A stretch of DNA of 64,000 nt, from assembly GCA_963971425.1 (NCBI GenBank), contig OZ020514.1, positions 43,561,158-43,625,157 of the forward strand. The letters run 5' to 3'. Origin of the DNA: Bryoerythrophyllum caledonicum. Its lineage: Eukaryota; Streptophyta; Bryopsida; Pottiales; Pottiaceae. Positions 54,861-64,000 of the stretch are shown piece by piece (within the stretch, counting starts at the first letter, position 1; every line of letters starts with the position of its first letter). The translations under genes and the position numbers were made by a program. The notes beneath the pieces were generated by a model. The model saw only the letters and a program-made list of their open reading frames with translations. It did no database searches and was not told the origin of the DNA.

Positions 54861-57067
54861 AAATGACCTTAATTACAACTAATACACAACTACTTTCGGA
54901 CCTAAAAACATTCAAACAAAAGTCTACCTATGATATCGATGACCCAACTCATGTCCACTTCTTGTTCACCTTTCACAAGTGTGCAAGAGCTTCAGTCCCG
55001 CTCCAACCACTTGAGAACCTCAAAGAGTGAGGTTCGTGAGTGATTGAAGCGGAATTGAAGCTCTTCCACAGTTCTGAGTGTTAAACGAGAAGTAGCCATG
55101 AATTGAATTTAGAGATCTAGGAAAGACTTCTAAAGGAATTTTAAATGTTTTAGAGCTATACTGATATACATTCTATGTTATAACACTTTATGTCGAATCG
55201 AGCTAAAGTCAAAGCTAATGCTTGCGACAACAATGTTACAGACGTGTAATAGTATAGTTTCTCAATTCATGTCTACTACTCGTTCACCTCTCATAAATCG
55301 TGCATGAGCTTCAGTCCCGATCCAACCACTTACGAACTTCTAAGAGTGAGGTTCAAGAGTGATTGGATCGGTTCATAAGCTTTTCCACGGTTTTGGGATT
55401 TGAACGAGAAGTATTCTGAATTGATTGAAAGGGTCTAAAAAAATGTTCCAATTGACTAGATTCTGTTGCAGAGTATTATTCACATACTTGTATTTGGTTA
55501 CACTTTAGCTCGAGTCGAGCTAAAGTGTAACCTCGCCGTCCTAATTGGATGATCCACTAGGCAATCTAATATTTGTGCTCTGTTTCGTGTGTGTGCAGAT
55601 CTGAAAGGGACAAGATGGTGACTCAGCTGCAGCATTTCTTCCAGCCAAAGCCCGTCAACATTGATGATGACGATGGAGACGACAACAACCACTTGGATTG
55701 CTGGGAGCTCAAGGACCCATCGATGACACTAAAGTGGACGCTTCTGTGGGCCACCTACATGGATAATCTAGTGTTTGGTCAGACCTTTGCTGGTGATATC
55801 GCTGAACCCCAACACACCAACTTTACAACTAAAATTATTGATGTAGTCCACGAAGATAACAAACACGTTAAGTTGTCCTGTGTGACAACCACTGAGTCCG
55901 TTGAGCCTTATATGTTCACTATTGTAGTGAACAATGTTTCCTCACCTTTCTGTATCCAGGATTTAGTCGATTCTCTTAGGTCGTCCAAATTTGAGGAAAT
56001 AGTGACTCAGGTCGAGCATGAGATCTCTCTAAAGAAATGGGAGACTAGTAGCGGACAGCCGCTGAAAGCTAAGGCTGTAGCTAATAAACTGCGCGTCATT
56101 CTATCTAGAATGAATACCTTTGCTGCTCTAGATAAGGCCTAAAGTATCGCGGCAAGACGCCCAATAGAAATTTCAATGGTTTCGGGGGCCGTGACTGGTA
56201 GTCAGGATATGAGTCAAGCGTCGGTTTCGGTTAGAACACCAGGTGCAAGAACAAGTCGAAGCACGCTGCACAACACGCTGTCTGCTTCTCCCGTCAAGAA
56301 GCGTTCAGCTGCTAAGAAGCCGGAGACCTCTTCAAGAAAGTAGACGAAGCTCGTATCACAGGAGGAGTTAGCCAATTCGATGGCCTCTGCACTCTTGGAG
56401 CTCCCTCAGGCGCTCGGGTTCGGAGAGACAATCGACTACAACAGCGTCCAATTGATTTACCAAAAATTCTGGACGGAGTGTCAGAGCTGCTTCTTCAAAG
56501 GAGACAGAGAGATGAAGATCAAGCTTGACGTGATGAGGTTGCATAATGCACGGCCGGAGTGGACGATCCGTGCATTCGAGCTTCGGGGCATGGAGGAGTT
56601 GAAGCATTACTACCTCCAAATGCCAGACAAGATGCAGAAGCAGACTCTGTGCGTCATGCCGAAGCTCGACGCTATGCCGACGACTATTGAAGAGCTTAGC
56701 AACTGCGACTACTACATCATCAACGGCCAACACAGCGTTGCTGTGTAAAAAGAGATGATAAACGGCAACGTCCCAGAGGTGATGAGAAGGCACTTCCGAA
56801 CATGGCAGTGTTACATTGTCTGGACGCAGGATCCGGAGAAGCTGAGGAAGATATTCGCTTATTATAATCGCGTGAATCACTTGGTCCAGTTCAAGCCGAC
56901 GTGGACAACAAATATCCTCGGCTCCCGTGCTTTGTGGATCCAAGCTGGGAGACCAATGCCGAAGCACTCCGCCACAGGCGTTCGCGGGTCTCACAAGTCA
57001 GGTCGGAGAATGGTAGTGGAGATTGCAAATGACAAGAAGTTTGAGGTAATATATTATAACCAAGGTC

Positions 57068-57195
57068 ATGCACTTTAGCTCGACTCGAGCTAAAGTGCAT
57101 GGTTGCTCAATATCTATAATATGTTTTATGGAGAGTGAAATCGCTTGCATTGTATACTCTAAGGTTGCAAGTTAGCTCGACTTGAGCTAACTTGC
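57068..57195. repeat. Palindromes in P3 intron 2
   Basis: GCACTTTAGCTCGACTCGAG with arm CTAAAGTGC (57068-57096) and TTGCAAGTTAGCTCGACTTG with arm AGCTAACTTGCAG (about 57163-57195). P2 intron 2 carries counterparts at the equivalent positions. Confidence 0.85.
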
Positions 57196-57884
57196 AGTTG
57201 TTGGACCCCACTGAATATGCATATATTTCTGCTTTAATTGTAAACTTAATCGACCTTGGTTATATTTTCTGCAGCCGTTTCTTAACGCAGTTCGTGAGCG
57301 CTTCGCAATGATCGACGTTGCGAAGAGCCAAGCAGCGCTCAAGAAAGCCGGAAAGGCTAAGGAGCTTTCGATTACAAACGAGGTGAAGATCATCACCTCG
57401 ACCGATGAGACCTTCAAGCTCTGGTCGGATGTCATCTCTTCGGAGGCGCATGGCGACCTCATCAATGTCGATTTGACTTTGACGCCCATGGCAAAGTTCA
57501 AGGACGCCAAGTCTTGGGTGCCTGAGAAGGATGGGGTTCTGACGCGCGAGTTCTTCAAGTTTCTCGGCAACATGACCGAAGCCGATCACGCAAAAATGTG
57601 CAAGCACATTCTCAATCGGTCAGGGCCATATCAAATACTGCCCTACCCTAAGGTGGTTATAAAGCAGCCGACTTCTCTGCTGGAGGATTGCTACACTACT
57701 CGGGACTGGGTGGATCGGAGGTAGAGAAAAGAGGTTGCTCGGATGGAGCTTCAGTTGATCAGGCCGGAGCTGGCCTTCTTTAACAGCTTTGGAGCGTACA
57801 AGCGTTCCAATTGGCGGACAATTAAGAAGAACTACAACGTCAGCAAGGCCTCAAAGCGTGCCCTTCTGGATTGGGGTCCACCGG

Positions 57885-58216
57885 CACTAGTACAAAACAG
57901 GGAAAAAAAAACCGCACTCGATTCGGAGTTGCGGTTCGTTTGACCACGCTGTCGCACTATTCCTAAATCGGGCTGTCCTGGGGTTTTTGGCCATAACTCC
58001 CTCATTTTTGGTATTTTTTGGACGTGTAATATACCGTTGGAAGCGCATTTTTAAGATGCTTCCAACGGTATATTACATGTCCAAAAAATCCCAAAAATGA
58101 GGGAGTTATGGCTAAAAACCCCGGGACAGCCCGATTTAGGAATAGTGCGACAGCGTGGTCAAACGAACCGCAACACCGAATCGAGTGCGGTTTTTTTTCC
58201 CTGTTTTGTACTAGTG
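57885..58216. mobile_element. Fold-back CACTA MITE, 332 bp, inside P3 exon 3
   Basis: It begins CACTAGTACAAAACAGGG and ends with the reverse complement. The two halves are complementary nearly throughout, including AATATACCGTTGGAAGCG. A CGG duplication flanks it (57882-57884 and 58217-58219), and removal restores a P2-like exon (GTCCACCGG|ATTCGTAC). It is therefore a recent insertion by a CACTA transposase. Confidence 0.95.
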
Positions 58217-58827
58217 CGGATTCGTACTACAAGGACTCGAGACAGACGCAATTTCGCAACTACAAATGTGAAGATCTCTCTCCGTACGCTAAGGAGTTCT
58301 TTAGAGTCTTCATCGATGTGCGGTTGTGGTTCGTTCAACCTCAGGGAGCCCTGCACTTTCGTTCATACAAAGCGGCGACGAATTTGCTCGGGACGTGGCG
58401 TTCGGATTCGTGGCGCAACCTGGGATGCAACGTGAAGCTCAACATTATCGACTTCCTTAACATCCCTGGTTTCTCTGGGAAGGCAACGTCGTCATTGGAG
58501 AGGCCCTTCTTCGACGAGTTCATGACCATGTTTGCATTGAAAGGACAGCCTCCCCTCACCGATCTTCCAGCCTGGCTCTTTATTTGCGGCGACGAGCAGT
58601 CACACCTTCAAGTGACAGCATTTTTTGAGGGCCCGTCGTTGTGCCATGCGTACGATGTGCTGCACTCGAAGTATCTTCCCTCCGAGAACGAGCGCTTGGG
58701 AGGATTCGCGCCGAAGAGCAACAACGCTCTCGACCTTGTTCGCCTCCTCTTTCTCTTCAAGAAAGAGCTCACGCAGATCCCTGCCGTGAAGAAGACCTAC
58801 GCAGCTCCAGGGCATGTATTGCACACC

Positions 58828-60636
58828 CACTAGTACAAAAGTGGGAAAAAAAAACTGCACTGGATTCATCATTGCGGTTCTTTTGACCACGTTTTTGCTA
58901 GGTGGAAATCGAGTGCCAAAATTTAGGATTTCTTGTGACAATGGGTTGGATATTTCCATTGTCGCATAATTTATTGCGCATTCTTGACTTATAATTTCAT
59001 TTTTATTGGAGGTAATAATTGATAAATATGAAACAAGTATCTAGCAATTGGTTCTGAATATGTTGTTAAGCGTGTTACATTGTCGTATTGGAGGCATATT
59101 ATTGCATGTGAGCATATTTTAACAACATGCATATGAATGACATATTGCGCATGCATCTATTTAATAACTTCAATGGCTGTACATTGTCATTAAAAATTCA
59201 TTACAGTCAGACAACTTTATAAAATTCAAGCTATATCACATGAAATCCATATGAAACAATCATCTCAAATTGCATTTTCATCTCAATTTGATTGTCATGT
59301 AAGAACCATGTATATTGCTACTTAATTGGATTCATTGTCAAAGAGAACTTCAGTGCCACTCGTTTTCTAGTGCCACTTGTTTTCCAGCACCTCTCGTTTT
59401 CTAGTATCACTCATAGGGTCATAGTCCAGTGTTGCTTGTTTTTTGATGCCGCTCAAAATCCAAGGTCGCTTGTTTTCTAGTGCCACTCAAGATCTAGTGC
59501 CACTCAAGATCTAGTGCCACTCAAGATCTAGTGCCACTCAAAATCTAGTGCCACTCAAAATCCAATGCCACTCTTTTTTTAGCGGCACCCAAAATCTAGT
59601 ACTCCTCGTTTTCTAGTGCCACTAAAAATCCAGTGTACAAGACATTTGCAATATTCAACATTTATTTTTCAACAACTTGATCATCATCCACATTCAACTT
59701 TTCAAAATGTTAGGACGTCCAACATGAGTCATCATACCATCAATCAATCAACCTTACACAAAGTCATTAACGATAGCATATTAGGTGGCATACGTTGTAC
59801 AGCGTGTTACGTTGTTGTGTTGGAGGCATATAGTATTATTGCATGTGAGCATCTAATTAACAACATGCATATGAGTGACTTGCGCATGCATCTAATAATT
59901 AATAATTGATATCGTAACTTCAATGCATGTTGTCATTCAAAATTCACTGCAGTTGGACAGCTAAGATTCAAGTGTCACATGGAATCCATATGAAATCATC
60001 CTCTCAAATTGCATTTTCATCCCAAATCATTGACTGTAATGTGGGAATCATTGCTACTTGGATCCATTGTCAAGCAAAACTTCAATGCCACTTGTTTTAT
60101 ATTGTCACACGTATTCTAGTGCCTCGCTTTCCTGTATCGCTAAAAGTCCAATGTTGATCGTTTTCCAATGCCGCTCAAAATCCAAGGTTGCTCATATTCT
60201 ATTGCCACTCATAATCCAATGCCACTCAAAATTCAATGGCAATGGAATTCCAATGCTACTCATTTATGAGCGGCATCCAAAATCTAGTATTGCTCGTTCT
60301 CTAGTACCCCCCTTCTTGTTTGTATAGAGTTGCGGTTGTTTTGTCCACGCTGTCGGAACAGTGCTGAACTGTTTCTAAACGGGCTGTCCCAGATTTTAGG
60401 CCATAACTCCCCCATTTTTTGGATTGTTTGGACTTGTAATATACCGTGGGAAGCGTCTTAAAAACGCGCTTTCAACCGTATATTACACGTCAAAAAAATT
60501 CCCAAAATGAGGGAGTTATGGCCAATAAACCGGGACAGCTCATTTTAGGAACAATTCAGCACTTTTTCGATAGCGTGGTCAAAAGAACCGCAACTCGAAT
60601 TCTAGTGCGGTTTTTTTTGCCACTTCTGTACTAGTG
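58828..60636. mobile_element. Non-autonomous CACTA-type element, 1.8 kb
   Basis: Left end CACTAGTACAAAAGTGGG (58828). Right end CCACTTCTGTACTAGTG (60636). Subterminal GTGCGGTTTTTTTT / AAAAAAAACTGCAC arms pair. The interior has an 18-bp minisatellite, ATCTAGTGCCACTCAAGA and variants (59350-59640 and 60090-60300). 60317-60636 is homologous to the 332-bp MITE, so it may be nested or share its right end. The flanking triplets do not match (ACC, CTA), consistent with a rearrangement. P3 coding stops at its left end and does not resume on the right. Confidence 0.75.
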
Positions 60637-61412
60637 CTAGGGCTTCATAGATTCACATTCTAGATAAGGTAGGAAAGACGCGTGACAAGTTCTTACACTT
60701 GAGATATACAAGAACGACCCTAATTTGGATAGAAGAGTACCTCTCTACCAACCAAATGAACTCATTTCGCATTGTCTTGGAGCAACTAATTAACAACTTG
60801 CGATACGCGACCTCCAAGATCACTCCCTTGGGTTGGATTGGAAACTGTGACCAAAGCAGCAAGGTGAACTCAGAAGTAGATCCAATAACTTATACGTTTT
60901 GTTGAATGGCACCTGTGTATGATAACCAATCAAGTACTTGAAAATTTCTGCAACGTCTATCCCGAGATCATGAGGATTGCAGTTGAGAAGTCCAAAGTCT
61001 ATGTAGATGGACGTTGTCCGAGGATTGTAATTCCTAGTCCCTAAATGATAGATCAATAGCCGGAAGTCGAGTAGAACAAGAGACAAACAGAATTATTCAC
61101 AGGAAGTGAAGAGCTGTAGTACTACCTACCGTAATACCATGATGCATTTATAGTGTGTCTTGAGCCCCACCAACCCATAAGCAACGTTGCACCTAACATC
61201 CTACATGATCCAACAGTTAGCAAACTGTTCAATAATAAGATATCAATGCGAGACATTAGTGATTCTCATGTCTTGTTCGTGGCATATTGTAGCATTCTAG
61301 CTAGGTCATGTACAACAAGGTCCAATAAAAACTATGGCCATTGGCGATAGAAGACATGTTTTTACGCTACTTGAAAATTAGCAACCTCGGCTCTTAATGC
61401 AAAATGTGAATG
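60637..61412. other. No gene recognised
   Basis: Unassigned sequence between the CACTA element and the transposase gene. Minus-strand frames at 60653-61086 lack support. Confidence 0.35.
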
Positions 61413-63986
61413 TTACCTCCATGGATCCGTTGTGGCTGCTGAGTTTTGAATTATCCATGAATGGATGCCCCTCTGCTCTTCAACTGTAAGTTCACGCGGT
61501 GTTGACGCTCCTTCCAAGACCTCCAAAGCATTTGCAAGTTCTTCATCGTCATCCCACACGCGCCGCCTTGTGTGGGGATAGAGCTTGAAGTACTCCGTGC
61601 AAAATCCTAGTGATTCTTCATACAAGTATGCGTTGGCTATGGTCGCTTCTCAATTTGCACGTTTTCTAAGATAAGCTTTGTATATGCTCATGTGTCTTTC
61701 CACCGGGTAGCACCATGCATTCGCAATAGGGCCACATTTCTTGATTTGTCTAACTAGGTGTATTGGTAGATGAAACATGATGTCAAATATTGATGGTGGA
61801 AACCAAATTTCCATTAAGCAAAGTGTCTCTGATGCATATGCATGGAGTAGATGAAGGTCAACAGGGTCAATAACTGATTTGCACAATATTGTGAAGAACC
61901 TTCCCAAGCGGATGATGGCTTGGCGTGGTCCAGGGTGCATGAGATGTCTCATGCATACAAGTAAGATGAATTGCAAAAAAATATGGAAGTCATGAGATTT
62001 CATGTTACCAATTTTTTTGTTCAGAAGGTGCTTCTTCATTTCTCCGCAATAGCCGGTTGGTACCTTCATATTTTGCACTTGTTCAAGGAAATTCTTTGTT
62101 CTTCCACTGTCAAGACGTATGGCGCTGGAGGCTTCATGTAATTGTTGCCGCCGGCATGTTGGCCTCGACGATGAATCCACAGGTGCTCTCTAATACCCTC
62201 TTCCTCCATGTCCCTCCTAGATGCCGCAGTGTCTTTTCTTCCAAATAGAAGCTTAAGAAGACTTTCGCAAATGTTCCTCTCGATGTGCATAACATCCAAA
62301 AGATTCCTAATTGGCAATCGTTGTTCGTCAACAAGTATATACGTCAATGTGTTAGGGACAATATTATACGTGATTGCAGCAACATCTAGCGCTACAAACA
62401 ATGTCATGAAACCACATTATACTGAGGCTTGATGTATTGAAACAACATGTTATTGATATGGTACTTCTCACCCGCCAGTAAGGTAGCTGAAAAAGGGCCG
62501 ACACACGCTTCACACCATGGCGCTTTGCCGAATTGTTGGGATCTCTCCATGTTCCACCAGCATCCATGTGAGCCTCCGTCTCCCGACCTCCTCGAATGGT
62601 CTGGTTTCGAGTAAGTGGTTGTGGCTCGCCCTCGTGGTCTGATTCGTTGTTGAAGGCTGCATGGGCATTCCTAAAATAATGGTTTTGTTGAAGATACCTT
62701 CTATTGCAATTGCAATATATAGTTTTCCTTAGCACCGTCGACCATCTTGATATAGTATGAGGCCTACAAATTGGACAGGCCTTTGATCCTTTAGTCATAA
62801 GGCCAGCAACCAACCCGTATCCGGGAAAGTCATGCAATGTCCACATAAGAACTGCACGGAGATTGAAGTTTCGGATTCCTTGGAAAGCCCTAGCATCCCT
62901 GGTTGGAACTCCTCCTCTTTGCCACAATATCTGTAGCTCGTCAACTAGTGGTTGGAAGAACACGTCAAAATTTTCTCCCGTGACGTTCACTTTTGTAGGA
63001 ATTAGCAGCGACAATATCACAAAATATCTCTTTGTCACAAGCCACGGAGGTAAGTTGTAATTGAATAGCATAATCGGCCAGAGAGAGTCAATGCTCCGTT
63101 TTACTGACCAAGGGTTCATGCCATCCGCTGCAAGACCCAAGTGTATGTGTCGGGGATCTGACAAACCGAACATTTCTTCACCAGCCTCTGGTTCCAATTG
63201 CATGTCGACAAATTTCCATTGAGGAGAGTCTGCAGTGTGTCGCATCTTTCCATCGTTGCTCCTATGGAAGTAGTGCCATAAGTTCAATCGAGATAGCTTC
63301 CTTGAGCTAAACATTCTTTGAAGTCTTGGGATCAAGGGAAAATGGCGAAGCACTAGAGCTGGGACCCTTGACCGACCCACTTGGCGCCATCTGCTTCTAT
63401 TGCATATCGAACACTCATCTACATCTTGAAGGTCACCCCTAAAGAGGATGCATCCCTGCAGGCAAGCGTGAATTAGATTGTAAGACAGCCCCAATCTCCT
63501 CAATATCTTACTTGCCTCATATTCAGATCTTGGAAAAATGTTTCCCTGTGGTAGAACACTCTTTTTTAGAAGCATAAGAATCTCCGTGATGAATGCATTT
63601 GATACTCCATGCATACGGCAACAATTTAATATAAGTAAGGTTGCACAAAGCATTGACAATTCAGAATTCTCGTATACCGGGAATGTTGATGCCAAATGAA
63701 TTGCTGGATTTTGCTCTGTGCGGTCGTTTGGGATTTCACCAAGCATCTCTTCAAGGTCTTCATCCTCGCCCTCATCCTCAAACGAGTCATCTTCATCTGA
63801 GGAAGAATCATCAAACGAATCGATGCCATCACTTGGATTGCCATTTTCTCTAGAATCAAAAAATTGCTCTTCACCGTCAACTTCTCGAGTGCCGCCCCTG
63901 CCCAGGTGCATTTCATCAACGCCATTGTCGGCACCCATTTCATTGTCGCCTTGATCAGCATCTGCATCGTTGTTATCCATCTCCAT
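61413..63986 (-). pseudogene. tnp2: TNP2-like CACTA transposase, C-terminal 2.6 kb, damaged
   Basis: Read on the minus strand from 63986, possibly starting beyond the window edge. An acidic N-terminus (MEMDNNDADADQGDNE) precedes CSICNRSRWRQ, then the Transposase_21 region: LRHFPLIPRLQRMF, DSPQWKFVDMQ, LAADGMNPWSVKR, YNLPPWLVTKRYFVILSLL, NLRAVLMWTLHDFPGYGLVA, and GSKACPIC. A likely short intron (about 62480-62385, donor GGTGAGAA, acceptor TTGTAG) leads to LDVMHIERNICESLLKLL. A frameshift near 62085 changes frame to NFLEQVQNMKVPTGYCG and a DUF4218-like block (PPSIFDIMFHLPIHLVRQIK). A TGA near 61650 precedes YLYEESLGFCTEYFK. CACTA elements with TNP2 recognise CACTA ends, so this gene (or a relative) may have moved the elements at 57.9-60.6 kb. 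Confidence 0.8.
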
Positions 63987-64000
63987 GTCACTTTCGCGCT

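Larger units (their letters stand above)
54285..58827 (+). pseudogene. P3: ParB-like protein gene, truncated paralogue of P2
   Basis: Exons: 54285-54295 (ATGGCTGAAAG), 55599-57045 and 57275-58827, the last interrupted by a MITE (57885-58216). The frame is unbroken by indels. Stops are TAA (about 56140), TAG (about 56341), TAA (56746) and TAG (57722); P2 has sense codons at all four. N-terminus MAERSERDKMVTQLQHFFQP; basic linker; ParB-like motif YYIINGQHSVAV with G-Q-H-S near residues 380-383 (56725-56736) and the helix FAYYNRVNHLVQF; LFICGDEQSHLQVTAFFEGP after LTDLPAW (58555-58575). It ends abruptly at a CACTA element (58828), losing the motif-I-like segment present in P2 at 34.4-34.5 kb. The His in GQHS matches the G-x-H-R/S signature of ParB/Srx-like folds. 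Confidence 0.6.

Noticed and set aside
59350..59640. CTAGTGCCACTCAAGAT array considered as a CRISPR
   Set aside because: Contiguous short units without unique spacers, in a eukaryotic CACTA element; a minisatellite.
1..64000. Prokaryotic or phage origin, suggested by ParB and methyltransferase motifs
   Set aside because: Introns with GT-AG borders, plant-type transposons, telomere repeat and low gene density all indicate a eukaryotic nuclear genome.

Overview
The window looks like eukaryotic nuclear DNA rich in transposable elements, probably from a green-lineage genome. The evidence is GT-AG introns, a degenerate interstitial run of plant-type telomere repeat (TTTAGGG, about 48,764-48,838), CACTA-type transposons with a TNP2-like transposase, MITEs, and many minisatellites. 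My best guess is a seedless streptophyte (charophyte alga, bryophyte, lycophyte or fern), because the protein families seen here (a GQHS-motif ParB-like protein, an HNDLTPSN kinase, SWIM and DUF7869-like transposases) are ones I associate with such genomes. I cannot name the species. I see no housekeeping gene, tRNA, rRNA or CRISPR array.

Layout. 0.3-0.9 kb is a GC-rich 32-bp minisatellite. 2.0-3.3 kb (minus) is a broken SWIM-finger protein. 3.3-7.3 kb holds G-rich repeat blocks, a CACTA MITE and a broken protein kinase-like gene (plus). 7.6-9.7 kb (minus) is a broken DDE transposase resembling MULE types. 11.4-14.4 kb is repeats. 14.7-21.5 kb (plus) is P1, a multi-exon gene with an N-terminal ParB-like motif and a C-terminal permuted DNA-methyltransferase-like domain, interrupted by a retroelement-like insert (C, 16.9-18.8 kb). 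23.9-28.1 kb (plus) is a gene with two tandem FCP1/NLI-type phosphatase domains. 30.35-35.1 kb (plus) is P2, and 54.3-58.8 kb (plus) is its paralogue P3; both are a second ParB-plus-methyltransferase-like subfamily. 35.1-40.3 kb is two tandem copies (A, B) of a gag-only retroelement-like family. 40.9-42.7 kb (plus) and 47.5-43.9 kb (minus) are two further DDE-like transposon genes. 57.9-60.6 kb holds CACTA non-autonomous elements that interrupt and truncate P3. 61.4-64.0 kb (minus) is a TNP2 transposase running to the window edge.

Three patterns tie the window together. First, three ParB/methyltransferase-like genes lie within 45 kb, an architecture otherwise familiar from phages and bacteria. 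Second, the 5' flanks and introns of different genes carry different palindromes: TTAGCTCGAGTCGAGCTAA around P2 and P3 (and elsewhere), GTGCCGCTAGCGGCAC around P1, and GTAGGATCCTAC in the FCP1-like gene. Third, several genes keep one reading frame for 2 kb or more yet contain multiple internal stops, most of them TAG. In P2 I count 14 TAG, 1 TAA and 1 TGA by aligning it with P3. Most genes here are therefore best called pseudogenes under the standard code, with that stop pattern as an open question. All alignments and splice calls were made by eye.
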